Positions 43,659 to 51,887 of a DNA stretch of 64,000 bases are shown piece after piece. The DNA is from Pseudomonas koreensis. Lineage in GTDB: Bacteria > Pseudomonadota > Gammaproteobacteria > Pseudomonadales > Pseudomonadaceae. The number at the start of each line of letters is the position of its first letter. Position 1 is the stretch's first letter. Where the stretch lies: assembly GCF_012986595.1 (NCBI RefSeq), contig NZ_JAAQYM010000005.1:558001-622000 (forward strand), read 5' to 3'. The position numbers and the translations under genes were made by a program. The notes under the pieces are model-generated. The model was not told the DNA's origin. It was given only the letters and a program-made list of their open reading frames with translations, and made no database searches.

Positions 43659-46402
43659 ACGTCCGGCGCCACGGGCAGCTCGATGCAGAAGCGTGCGCCT
43701 TCTCCCGAGTTGCGCACGCTCAAATGCCCGCCCATGTTTTCGATGATGCCGTAGCTCACCGACAGCCCCAGGCCCGTGCCGACCCCCACCGGTTTGGTGG
43801 TGAAGAAGGGTTCGAAAATCCGCTCCAGCAAACGCGGGTCGATGCCGCCGCCATTGTCCTCGACCCACAGCCGCACCTTGTGTTCATCGCGCTCGGCATA
43901 GATCGAGATCCAGGGCTTGAACGTCGAGTCCTTCTCGCGTTTGCCGAGCAGCGCATCGCGGGCGTTGACCATCAGGTTGATCAGCACCTGTTCCAGTTGA
44001 TCGACATAACCGCGCACCTGCACGCTAAAACCGGTTTCGCTGATGCGCAGGTCGACGCCCTTGCCGCGCATGCCTTCGGCCAGCAATGACAGCGTGCCTT
44101 CGATGGCCGAGGCCGGGTTGAACAGTTGTTGCTCGATCTCCGAGCGACGCCCGAACACCCGCATGTGATCGACCACTTTTGCGGCGCGCTGCACCTGGGC
44201 GTCGATGCGGTTGAGTTTGTCGGTCAGGTAGTCGATCTGCACGTCGCCGTTGCCCAGACGCTTGAGCACGTTGACGATGGCCATGCGCATCACGTTCAGC
44301 GGCTGGTTGATTTCGTGAGCGAGACCTGTGGCCATTTCGCCGAGGGTGGCCATTTTCGCACTTTGCGTGAGTTGCTGCTGCGAGCGCCGCACCTCAGTGT
44401 TGTCGCGGCCCACGGCCTGCACTTCTAGCAGGCGCCCGTGTTCATCGAACACCCCGCGATCGGACCACACCCACCACGCGTGCTCGCGCCCGGGCAGTTG
44501 CAGACTGATTTCGGCAGTGCTCACCGGCAGTTCCGGGGTCAGCAGCGCCAGGCGTTGCACGAACGCTGCGCGCTGTTCGTCGGACATCCAGCTGCCCAGA
44601 TCGACCCCCGGCAATTGTTCCGGCGTGCATTCCAGGTAGGTCGCCAGCGGCCGGTTGCCGAAGGTCAGGGTCAGGTCCGGGCGATAGCGGCAGATCATTG
44701 CCGGCGAGTCTTCCACCAGAATCCGATAGCGTTCTTCGCTGTGCCTGACCTGTTCGGCGGCGAGCGTCGCCTCGGTGACATCCAGCCACAGGCCCACGGC
44801 TTCGACCGGCAGGCCAAGGTCATTGCGCAGCAGCCTGGCTTCGTCGAGCAGCCAATGGTAGTCGCCGCCACGGTCGAGCACGCGATAACGCGCGCGCACC
44901 GAGCCTTCGCGTAACAACTGACGGGTGCGGGTGAAATACAGTTCGCGGTCTTCGGGATGAATCCGCTGCACCCAATCGGCGGTGCTGCAATCGTCCAGTG
45001 TCCAGCCCAGCAGGGGGCCCAGGCTGGCGCTGAAAAAAACCGGAATCAGCGCGCCTTCGACATAGCGCTGGACATAGATCACCGCCGGCGAACTGGCGAT
45101 CAGGTTGTCCAGTCGCGCATGGGCGGCTTCGGCCCGTTGCTGCTGGTTCTGGATGTCGCTGATATCGAGCATGAACCCCACCAGCCGCCGCTGTTCGCCG
45201 GTGCCGGCGACTTGCCCCTGCACCCGATACCACAGCGGTGTTTGCTCAGGGCCGTTGCGGTGCAGGCGAACGCTCAGGGTCAGGGCCTCGCCGTGCAGTT
45301 GCAGGGCGTGCAGACGGCTGCGCAGTTCTTCGCGGTCGGCAGGGTGAATCAGCGCCAGCCAGTCCTGCTGCGAGATTCGGGCGCTGTCCGCAGGGAGCAC
45401 TTCAAGCAGCGACGGCGCCAGCAGCACGTCGTCACCGAGTATTTCCCACCAGCCGGTGCCGAGCAGGGTTTGCAGCGATTCGAGGCGCTCGGTGTATTGA
45501 TGATGCTGCTGGTCGCGCAGGCGACTGAGCAGCGGGCCGGCGAGGGCGCTGGTCAGTGACATCCAGTCGCGGTCGCTGAGGTGCGGCGCGGCAACGTCGA
45601 CGGTGTAGAAGCCGCAGAGCAGCCACGCTACCACCCCGCGATCATCGCTGTAGGGGACGGCGAAGCCATCGGCGTTGCCGAACGTGGCTTCCAGTCGCGA
45701 ATGTTCGTACAGCCCATGATGAGCGCCGAGGCGCTGCGGGGCGCTGCCGTTGAGGCTGTCGAGCGGTGTGCCCAGACGCTGGCCGTCCTGCCACAGCATC
45801 GGCGCATCGTGGGCGCGATACTGTTCGAAGATCTGCCAGCCCTGTTTCCGTTCGTCGAGCAGGGCGATGGCCAGGCACGGGATCCGCCAACGCTGGGCGA
45901 TGGCCTGCAATTGCTCGCTAACCACCGCCGGCAGGCGCATCAGGCCGCAGGTTCGCAGGTGTTCGCTGATCTGCCCGGCGAGGGCCTGACAGGATTCACG
46001 GTGGCGTGATTGCTGGCGCTCCAGCAGCAGGTCGCCGATGTCCATCAATTGCAGCGTCCAGCCCTCGGCCGAAGGCTGCACCCAGCCGCGCAGGTGCAAG
46101 GTCTGATCGCTGAGGCCGGGGAAATCCAGGTCGAGCATTTGCCCTTGCCAGTCTTGCGGGCGACCTTCAATCGCCAGCGTGCTGTGCGCCAGTAAATATG
46201 CCGACAGCGGTAACGGTGACTCATGGGGCGGCTGTTGCGCCAATTGGTGACGCAACGGCCCGGCTAGCTGCACCACGCGGCCGTCGTGGTCCAGATGCAG
46301 GTGCAGGCCCAGCGTCGGTGAGCCGAGAGCGTCGGGCAGTTCGTTGGCAGGCGCAGGCGTGCGTCTGAGCAGGCGCCCGAACAGCGTATCGCCGGTGGTC
46401 AA
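43655..46402 (-). CDS. pprA: PprA-type multi-PAS sensor histidine kinase
   Basis: The 915-residue protein starts at a TTG at 46402 that overlaps the stop codon of the upstream pseudopilin gene. There is no good ribosome site, so the start is uncertain. No membrane segment is seen. It has a GAF-like N-terminal part (~165-310), three PAS-like regions (~325-680), HisKA with H696 in GLAHEINQPLNVMR, and HATPase with NLMVNARDALLG and DNGGGIDP. Its place next to fppA and pprB matches PAO1 PprA, which works with PprB to control the Tad locus. The signal is unknown. Confidence 0.8.
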   Translation of the reverse strand: MTTGDTLFGRLLRRTPAPANELPDALGSPTLGLHLHLDHDGRVVQLAGPLRHQLAQQPPHESPLPLSAYLLAHSTLAIEGRPQDWQGQMLDLDFPGLSDQTLHLRGWVQPSAEGWTLQLMDIGDLLLERQQSRHRESCQALAGQISEHLRTCGLMRLPAVVSEQLQAIAQRWRIPCLAIALLDERKQGWQIFEQYRAHDAPMLWQDGQRLGTPLDSLNGSAPQRLGAHHGLYEHSRLEATFGNADGFAVPYSDDRGVVAWLLCGFYTVDVAAPHLSDRDWMSLTSALAGPLLSRLRDQQHHQYTERLESLQTLLGTGWWEILGDDVLLAPSLLEVLPADSARISQQDWLALIHPADREELRSRLHALQLHGEALTLSVRLHRNGPEQTPLWYRVQGQVAGTGEQRRLVGFMLDISDIQNQQQRAEAAHARLDNLIASSPAVIYVQRYVEGALIPVFFSASLGPLLGWTLDDCSTADWVQRIHPEDRELYFTRTRQLLREGSVRARYRVLDRGGDYHWLLDEARLLRNDLGLPVEAVGLWLDVTEATLAAEQVRHSEERYRILVEDSPAMICRYRPDLTLTFGNRPLATYLECTPEQLPGVDLGSWMSDEQRAAFVQRLALLTPELPVSTAEISLQLPGREHAWWVWSDRGVFDEHGRLLEVQAVGRDNTEVRRSQQQLTQSAKMATLGEMATGLAHEINQPLNVMRMAIVNVLKRLGNGDVQIDYLTDKLNRIDAQVQRAAKVVDHMRVFGRRSEIEQQLFNPASAIEGTLSLLAEGMRGKGVDLRISETGFSVQVRGYVDQLEQVLINLMVNARDALLGKREKDSTFKPWISIYAERDEHKVRLWVEDNGGGIDPRLLERIFEPFFTTKPVGVGTGLGLSVSYGIIENMGGHLSVRNSGEGARFCIELPVAPDV

Positions 46403-46845
46403 AATTTCAGGCTCGAGGCGGCGCTAAGGGTGGCGGGCAGGCTCGGCACTGCACCCACGCCCGGCAACACCAGAAACGGGATGACCTGATTGAGCTTGCT
46501 GGTGGGATAGTCGACCCTGACCGTCAGTGTGCCCTGACTGGCGTCATACACCGCCGACGTATCGACGCCGACCACCAGGTTCAGCGTCGATGGCACCCAC
46601 TGCAATTGCTGGGTCAACGCGGTGTTGGCGGTGCTCACCACCACGCTGGCGTAACCGGGTGTATTGGGGTCGACCGCGACGCTGCGGCGCACCGCTTCGG
46701 ACGTTGCCTCGTTGAAGGTCTGCATCAACACAAACGGCAAGCTGTAACTGACCAGTGCGTAGAACACAGCAAAAAAAATCACGAATACCAAGGCGAATTC
46801 GATCGCCACTGCGCCTGCCTGTGATTTTGCGAAGCCGGTTTTCAT
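46399..46845 (-). CDS. TadE/TadF-like pseudopilin
   Basis: The 148-residue protein starts at the ATG at 46845 (MKTGFAKSQAGAVAIEFALVFVIFFAVFYALVSY); an in-frame GTG at 46869 is less likely. The prepilin-like site QAGAVAIEF followed by a long hydrophobic helix fits TadE/TadF pseudopilins processed by the Flp prepilin peptidase. It corresponds in place to PA4294. Its stop overlaps the kinase start. Confidence 0.82.
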   Translation of the reverse strand: MKTGFAKSQAGAVAIEFALVFVIFFAVFYALVSYSLPFVLMQTFNEATSEAVRRSVAVDPNTPGYASVVVSTANTALTQQLQWVPSTLNLVVGVDTSAVYDASQGTLTVRVDYPTSKLNQVIPFLVLPGVGAVPSLPATLSAASSLKF

Positions 46846-46921
46846 GACTGCGTCTACCCTGACGTTCACTGCGTAGTATCAGCATAGAATCATTCAGCAA
46901 AATCGGACGGGATTTAACCGG

Positions 46922-47392
46922 ATGCAGAGTTTCGTTCTCCTGATCTGGCTGGCGGTGTGCGCCGCCCAGGATGCCCGGCAACGGCGTATCTCCAATGGAC
47001 TGACGTTCGGTGCCGCAGCGTTGGCGCTGATCTATCTGTGGGCGACCGGCACCACCTGGCTCGGCGCTGATGCGCAGCAGGGACTGTGGGCGGGCGTGAT
47101 TGCTTTGGCGCTGACCCTGCCGGGGTATTTCATGGGACGCATGGGCGCAGCTGATGTGAAATTAATGACAGCCATGGGCCTTGCGACGAACGGCGTCTTC
47201 ATTCTTTGCGCATTTATCGGCGCGGGTGTCGCCAGCTTGCTCTGGCTGCTGATCGCGCCAAGAGTCTGGCTTCATATGCGTCAAGGGCTTAGAGAACATC
47301 TTCGGTATATGGAGCCTGTGGCGTCAAAAAAGCTGCCATTTGCTCCGTTCGTGCTGGCAGGGGTTTTGGCATCGATTCATTGGATCCATTAG
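46922..47392 (+). CDS. fppA: Flp prepilin peptidase (A24 family)
   Basis: The 156-residue membrane protein has the two aspartates expected of A24 prepilin peptidases: D16/17 in CAAQDARQRRISN and the D in GRMGAADVKLMTAMG. It has about four membrane segments and lacks the N-terminal methylase domain of full PilD, as in FppA. It processes Flp and TadE/F pilins. It lies upstream of pprB on the same strand. Confidence 0.9.
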   Translation: MQSFVLLIWLAVCAAQDARQRRISNGLTFGAAALALIYLWATGTTWLGADAQQGLWAGVIALALTLPGYFMGRMGAADVKLMTAMGLATNGVFILCAFIGAGVASLLWLLIAPRVWLHMRQGLREHLRYMEPVASKKLPFAPFVLAGVLASIHWIH

Positions 47393-47400
47393 TCGCCAGG

Positions 47401-47448
47401 TGCCACTAGTCCTATGTACATAGTCGGAAAGTGCGTCTACTTTCAAAT
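47401..47448 (+). promoter_or_regulatory. Candidate Tad-locus regulatory site upstream of pprB
   Basis: TGCCACTAG (47401-47409) and CGTCTACTTTCAAAT (47434-47448) repeat the two blocks found upstream of tadG, here 21 bases farther apart. Between them lies the palindrome CTATGTACATAG. Confidence 0.4.
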
Positions 47449-47510
47449 GAGGTCGTTACACCGCCAAAGTGCAGAAAAAGTCAGCTTTGGCCCGAGCAAT
47501 GGAGTGGTTC

Positions 47511-48296
47511 GTGAACAAGCTTACGTCTGCGGTAAAAGTGCTCGTGGTTGATGATCAACCCTTGATCGTCGAAGAGTTGTGCGAGTTTCTCGAAAGCAGC
47601 GGCTACCGCTGTGTGCCGTGTGAATCCAGTCAGCAGGCCATCGAGCGTTTCAGTGAAGACGCGGAAATCGGCCTGGTGCTGAGCGACTTGCATATGCCGG
47701 ACATGGATGGCATCCAGTTGGTGCAGGAACTGCAACGTATCAGCGGCAAACACCGCGTGTTCGAAGCGATCATGCTCACCGGCCGCGCCGATAAACAGGA
47801 CGTGATCAAGGCATTGCGTGCGGGGATCGCCGACTACTATCAGAAGCCGATCGAGCTGAATGAACTGCTCGAAGGGGTCAAACGCCAGGAAGCGGCGCTG
47901 CAAGAGCGGCACAAGAATGTGCAGTTGGGCCACCTGAACCAGAAGCTGCAATTTCTTTCCGAGTCCATCGACGATCTCTACCAGGACCTGGACAAAGTCC
48001 GGCGTAATCCGACGGCGGTGGTCAGTGACATGCTCGGCGGCGATGGCGCCGAGGCGGAGCAGGAGATGCCGGCGATCTTCAATCAGTTGTCACCACGGCA
48101 ACTGGATGTGGCGCGTCTGGTGGGCAAAGGGCAGACCAATTACCAGATCGCCTGCGAATTGGGCATCACTGAAAACACCGTGAAGTTGTACGTCTCGCAG
48201 GTGTTGCGCCTGACCCACATGCACAACCGCACCCAGTTGGCCTTGGCGTTGTCCCCCAGTGCTTCGGCCGCCCGTCAGCGTGTGACCGCACACTGA
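47511..48296 (+). CDS. pprB: Response regulator PprB (receiver plus LuxR-type HTH)
   Basis: The 261-residue form starts at the GTG at 47511 with GGAG 6 bases upstream; in-frame starts at 47469 and 47499 would give 275 and 265 residues but have no ribosome site. The receiver has KVLVVDDQPLIVEE, the phospho-acceptor in LVLSDLHMPDMDG and MLTGRADKQD. The C-terminal LuxR-type helix-turn-helix reads LSPRQLDVARLVGKGQTNYQIACELGITENTVKLYVSQVL. In P. aeruginosa PprB activates the Tad pilus genes and other adhesins. A hairpin terminator lies just downstream. Confidence 0.88.
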   Translation: MNKLTSAVKVLVVDDQPLIVEELCEFLESSGYRCVPCESSQQAIERFSEDAEIGLVLSDLHMPDMDGIQLVQELQRISGKHRVFEAIMLTGRADKQDVIKALRAGIADYYQKPIELNELLEGVKRQEAALQERHKNVQLGHLNQKLQFLSESIDDLYQDLDKVRRNPTAVVSDMLGGDGAEAEQEMPAIFNQLSPRQLDVARLVGKGQTNYQIACELGITENTVKLYVSQVLRLTHMHNRTQLALALSPSASAARQRVTAH

Positions 48297-48302
48297 TCGC
48301 GA

Positions 48303-48326
48303 TTGCCTGCCCTTCGTGGGCAGGCA
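48303..48326. terminator. Terminator-like hairpin between pprB and a convergent receiver gene
   Basis: TGCCTGCCC and GGGCAGGCA form a 9-bp stem, but the T run that follows is weak. Confidence 0.5.
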
Positions 48327-48357
48327 GTCAATTCTGCCAAAAACACCTCACCTGAAA

Positions 48358-48765
48358 TCAGCCGGCTTGCGTCTTCGGTTTGGGGAACAGATTGTCCAGA
48401 GTTTCCAGCAGGCGCACGTGGTAGATCGGCTTGCGAAACAGGTCCAGTACCTGCAGGCGCAGCATGTCGCTGACGTCTTCCATGTCGGCGTGTCCGGACG
48501 TGACGATCACCGGCAGATGCTGGCGTGAAGTGTGCTCGCGCAGGCGTTTGATCAGCGACATGCCGGACTCCTCCGGCATGCGCAGATCGGTGATCACCAG
48601 GGCGATATCCGGATGGCGGGTGAGGTGGTGCAGGGCGAGTTTCACTGACGTCGCCGTGTGGCAGACAAAGCCCTCGCCTTCCAGTAATTCGGCCAACTCA
48701 AGCAACGCGTCCTCTTCATCGTCAACCAGAAGCAACTGTTGGCGGGGTAATGAGGAAGCAGTCAT
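48358..48765 (-). CDS. Single-domain response regulator
   Basis: The 135-residue protein consists of one receiver domain: LLLVDDEEDALLELAE, acceptor D in LVITDLRMPEESG, VIVTSGHAD and the FRKPI lysine motif. No output domain is present. It lies 66 bases downstream of the flp1 stop codon on the same strand and may be co-transcribed with the pilin genes. A partner role with the PprA-type kinase is possible. I do not remember a matching gene in the PAO1 tad locus. Confidence 0.8.
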   Translation of the reverse strand: MTASSLPRQQLLLVDDEEDALLELAELLEGEGFVCHTATSVKLALHHLTRHPDIALVITDLRMPEESGMSLIKRLREHTSRQHLPVIVTSGHADMEDVSDMLRLQVLDLFRKPIYHVRLLETLDNLFPKPKTQAG

Positions 48766-48831
48766 GGGCAGTCCCTGAAAAGCTGAAAGTGAGATCGAGT
48801 GTAGCGCGACATTCGCCGGACACGACTCATA

Positions 48832-49044
48832 TCAGGGCGTCTGCACCGGAGCTGTTTGCGCAGTGCCGCCCAGGGATACCAGGACGTTGTTGAAAATTGC
48901 GAATATTTTCGCGCCCAGCGGGGTAATGAACACCACGACGACGACCGCCACCATCGCCACCACAATGGCGTATTCGATGGCGGATGCGGCCTCTGTGCTT
49001 GCCAGAAACGACTTCAGGCGCAATATCAGGTATTCAAGGATCAT
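48832..49044 (-). CDS. flp: Flp-type pilin 1
   Basis: The 70-residue protein starts at the ATG at 49044 with AAGGAG 7 bases upstream; an ATG two codons earlier sits too close to that site. It has the Flp signature AASAIEYAIVVAMVAVVVVVFITPLG. The residue before the expected cleavage site is Ala, where most Flp prepilins have Gly. It is paralogous to the pilin upstream (49165-49380). Confidence 0.88.
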   Translation of the reverse strand: MILEYLILRLKSFLASTEAASAIEYAIVVAMVAVVVVVFITPLGAKIFAIFNNVLVSLGGTAQTAPVQTP

Positions 49045-49098
49045 TGACATTCTCCTTCGTAACGGCGAGTGATCGGACTTGTGAAATCCGATGGTTGG

Positions 49099-49142
49099 CA
49101 GTGCCTGAGCGCTGCTGTTTTTCAGCAGGGACCCGGGCACTG
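49099..49142 (-). promoter_or_regulatory. Hairpin between the two flp genes
   Basis: CAGTGCC pairs with GGCACTG, and inside it CTGCTG-TTTTT-CAGCAG forms a second stem. It could stabilise or partly end the flp2 transcript before flp1. Confidence 0.4.
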
Positions 49143-49164
49143 AGAAGAGGGGAAAGGGTTTTGA

Positions 49165-49380
49165 TCAAGGCGTGGTTCTGACCTGTGCCGTGCCTCCGAG
49201 TTTGGTCAGCACCAGGTTGAAAATAGCCAGCACCTTGTCGCCGATGGGCGTCACAAACACCACGACAACGACCGCCACCATTGCCACCACGATCGCGTAT
49301 TCAATGGCAGACGCACCTTCTTCGCTTCTGCACAGCAGCCTGGCCCTGGCCAGTAGATAGTCGATGATCATCCGAAACAT
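49165..49380 (-). CDS. flp: Flp-type pilin 2
   Basis: The 71-residue protein starts at the ATG at 49380 with AGGAG 7 bases upstream. It has the canonical Flp cleavage signature EEGASAIEYAIVVAMVAVVVVVF, with Gly at the cleavage site. It should be the major Tad pilus subunit, cut by FppA. It is the promoter-proximal pilin of the minus-strand flp2-flp1-receiver set and is divergent from rcpC. Confidence 0.9.
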   Translation of the reverse strand: MFRMIIDYLLARARLLCRSEEGASAIEYAIVVAMVAVVVVVFVTPIGDKVLAIFNLVLTKLGGTAQVRTTP

Positions 49381-49710
49381 ACGTCCACTCCTTTGCGCCT
49401 CTGGCGCCGATCCAACAGCGGCATGCTTTCACCGTGCTATCAAAGCATTGTCAACAAACCCCCGGTCAACAACTGTAAGAACGGATTAATCACAAAGGAT
49501 TAACCGGAACGTTAGTCGAGCCAATCCCTACAGTTAATTGGCCACGACTCATACTTTAGTGAGTTATTTTCCTGTCAGTAATGGCGTTTTGTCTCGGATC
49601 AGCTAGCTTGGAAATAGCGAAATAGTTGCATGTTCATAGCTGCCTGATCGCGAAAAATTCTCTCATCAGGAAGTACAGGCTGTCGGTGCAGCAGGAAAGG
49701 GAGAGCCGTC
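49381..49710. other. Divergent regulatory region between flp and rcpC
   Basis: No gene is seen in these 330 bases, which are more AT-rich than the surroundings. GGATTAA occurs twice in direct orientation, 14 bases apart (49483-49489, 49497-49503). The region must carry the flp promoter on the minus strand and the promoter of the rcp/tad operon on the plus strand, and is a likely PprB target. Confidence 0.55.
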
Positions 49711-50643
49711 ATGAACAGTCGCGTCACCATGGGTCTTGCAGCTGTACTGCTGCTGGGGGCAATTTTCGTCGGTTACTGGGGCCTGGTCCTCAGTCGGCAG
49801 CCAGCTCCCGTTGCCCAGGCACCTGCCGCTCCGGCAGTCGTTGTGGAAAAAACCGTCGCCGCCGCCGAAGACCAGACTCGTCAGCCGGTGGTCGTGCTGT
49901 TGCACGATGTCCCGCCTTTCACGCCTCTCACGGCTGCCGATGTGGCGGTGGAGAAACTGCGCAGTGCGCCAGCCGGAAGCCTTGCCAGTGTCGATCAAGC
50001 GGTGGGTCGCACCCCGTGGCGGCACCTGAGCGCAGGCACTTGGCTCAACGATGAAAGCTTTCAGGCCGGTGGCTCACTGGCGCGGATGATCCACAGTGAT
50101 GAGCGCGCGCTCACCGTGGCGGTGGATGAAGTGATCGGCGCCGCAGGGCAACTGATCCCCGGCGACTACGTTGATGTGCTGCTCTACTTGCGTCAGGACG
50201 CGAGCAATCTGCAGCAGTCGGCGCAGATCGTCGTGCCGGCGATGCGCGTGCTCGGCGTCGGTGAACAATACGGCCTGACCAACGACGGCCAGCCCGCCAA
50301 TCCGGCCCTGAGCGCCGACGACAAACTCAAACAGGATCAACGCCGGATCGCCGCACGCACCGTGGTGCTGGCGGTGCCTGAGCAATTGCTGAGCCGGATG
50401 ATGCTCGCCACCCAGGTCGGTACGTTGCGCCTGGCCGTGCGCAGCAGCGAGGAGCAGCGCCTGGCGAAATACTGGGCCGGTGAAAAGCAGTCGCCGGCGC
50501 ACGTGGATAACGCCAACAGCCAACTCTTTCAATTCACCCAGCTGGCCTTGGGTGCCGCGCCGAAAGCGCCGGCCGCTGGCGGCCATGCGCGCACGCCGAT
50601 GGAAGTGATCCGCGGCAATCAGGTTTCCCAACAAGCCCCATGA
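49711..50643 (+). CDS. rcpC: Flp pilus assembly protein RcpC/CpaB
   Basis: The 310-residue protein has an N-terminal membrane segment (VTMGLAAVLLLGAIFVGYWGL) and a SAF-type domain with VGRTPWRHLSAGTWLNDESF and ALTVAVDEVIGAAGQLIPGDYVDVL. It acts in the periplasm with the secretin RcpA. It starts the plus-strand rcpC-rcpA-tadZABCD operon and overlaps rcpA by ATGA. Confidence 0.9.
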   Translation: MNSRVTMGLAAVLLLGAIFVGYWGLVLSRQPAPVAQAPAAPAVVVEKTVAAAEDQTRQPVVVLLHDVPPFTPLTAADVAVEKLRSAPAGSLASVDQAVGRTPWRHLSAGTWLNDESFQAGGSLARMIHSDERALTVAVDEVIGAAGQLIPGDYVDVLLYLRQDASNLQQSAQIVVPAMRVLGVGEQYGLTNDGQPANPALSADDKLKQDQRRIAARTVVLAVPEQLLSRMMLATQVGTLRLAVRSSEEQRLAKYWAGEKQSPAHVDNANSQLFQFTQLALGAAPKAPAAGGHARTPMEVIRGNQVSQQAP

Positions 50644-51887
50644 CTGAGCAAGGATCCATGTGCATGCAGAGTCGATTCAGGCCGCTATTAAAACCTGTAG
50701 TCCGGGCCTTGATACTGATGGGACTGTCGATGAACGCGGCCATCGCGGCCACGGGCAATTGCTCGGCACTCGGCCGTATGCCACCGGTGATCGAGATCGG
50801 CGAAGGCTTCCAGCAGGATATCCAGTCGCCCGTGGCAATCACTCGTGTGGCCATCGGCGACCCGAAAATCGCCGATGTGCATGACACCGGCAGCGCCTCG
50901 TTTTTACTGACCGGGGTGGCCCCCGGCGCTACCAGCCTGATGGTCTGGACGTCGTGCTCCAGCGAGCCGCGCCAGAGCATGGTGTTCGTGCAGGGCAGTG
51001 CCACCGCCGCATTGACCAGCGCCAGCCGCATGCCTTCCGACGATCCGAGCCTGCCCTCGCAGGTGCAGACCGATATTCGCTTCGTCGAAGTCAGCCGCAC
51101 CAAACTCAAGGAAGCCACGGCCTCGCTGATTGGCGTGCGCGGTAACTTTCTGTTTGGCTCACCGAACACGCTGCCCAACGTCGACGGAGTGCCGACGCCG
51201 AAGCTGCCGGTGAATAACGGTCAGTTCAACTTCTCGTGGATCGGCGGCAAGACCATGGCGATCATCAACGCGCTGGAGGGCAGTGGCTTCGCCTACACCC
51301 TGGCGCGGCCAAGCCTGGTCGCGCTGAGCGGGCAGAGTGCGAGCTTCCTCGCCGGGGGGGAAATTCCGATTCCGGTGCCCAGCTCCGGCAGTGACACGGT
51401 GACCATCGAATACAAGGAGTTTGGCATCCGCCTGACCCTGACCCCGACCGTGATCGACCGCAATCGCGTGGCGCTGAAGGTCGCCCCGGAAGTCAGCGAG
51501 CTGGATTACGCCAATGCCATCAACATCGGCGGCACCCCGGTGCCGGCCCTGACCGTACGCCGGACCGATACCAGCGTATCGCTGGCCGACGGCGAAAGCT
51601 TCGTCATCAGTGGCTTGATCAGCACCACCAACAATTCGCAGGTGAACAAGTTTCCGGGGCTGGGCGACATCCCGGTGATCGGCGCGTTTTTCCGTGATTC
51701 GCAGATCAAGCGCGAAGAGCGCGAGCTGCTGATGATCGTCACCCCGCACTTGGTGCAGCCACTGGCGGCGGATGCGCAACTGCCGTCACTGCCGGGAGAA
51801 AAACTGCGCAACTACGACCCGAATTTCTACCGCATGTTCTTCCTTGAGAACGGTAACTTCGACAAGCGCAGCGGGTTGTCCCAATGA
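50640..51887 (+). CDS. rcpA: Flp pilus secretin RcpA/CpaC
   Basis: The 415-residue protein has a signal peptide (LKPVVRALILMGLSMNAAIAA). The first half has BON/N0-like elements. The secretin core is in the second half: ALEGSGFAYTLARPSLVALSGQSASFLAGGEIPIPVP, VALKVAPEVSELDYAN and FPGLGDIPVIGAFFRDSQIKREERELLMIVTPHLV. It forms the outer-membrane channel. The ATG at 50640 overlaps the rcpC stop; an ATG at 50664 has the better ribosome site and would still keep the signal peptide. Its end overlaps tadZ. Confidence 0.92.
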   Translation: MTEQGSMCMQSRFRPLLKPVVRALILMGLSMNAAIAATGNCSALGRMPPVIEIGEGFQQDIQSPVAITRVAIGDPKIADVHDTGSASFLLTGVAPGATSLMVWTSCSSEPRQSMVFVQGSATAALTSASRMPSDDPSLPSQVQTDIRFVEVSRTKLKEATASLIGVRGNFLFGSPNTLPNVDGVPTPKLPVNNGQFNFSWIGGKTMAIINALEGSGFAYTLARPSLVALSGQSASFLAGGEIPIPVPSSGSDTVTIEYKEFGIRLTLTPTVIDRNRVALKVAPEVSELDYANAINIGGTPVPALTVRRTDTSVSLADGESFVISGLISTTNNSQVNKFPGLGDIPVIGAFFRDSQIKREERELLMIVTPHLVQPLAADAQLPSLPGEKLRNYDPNFYRMFFLENGNFDKRSGLSQ

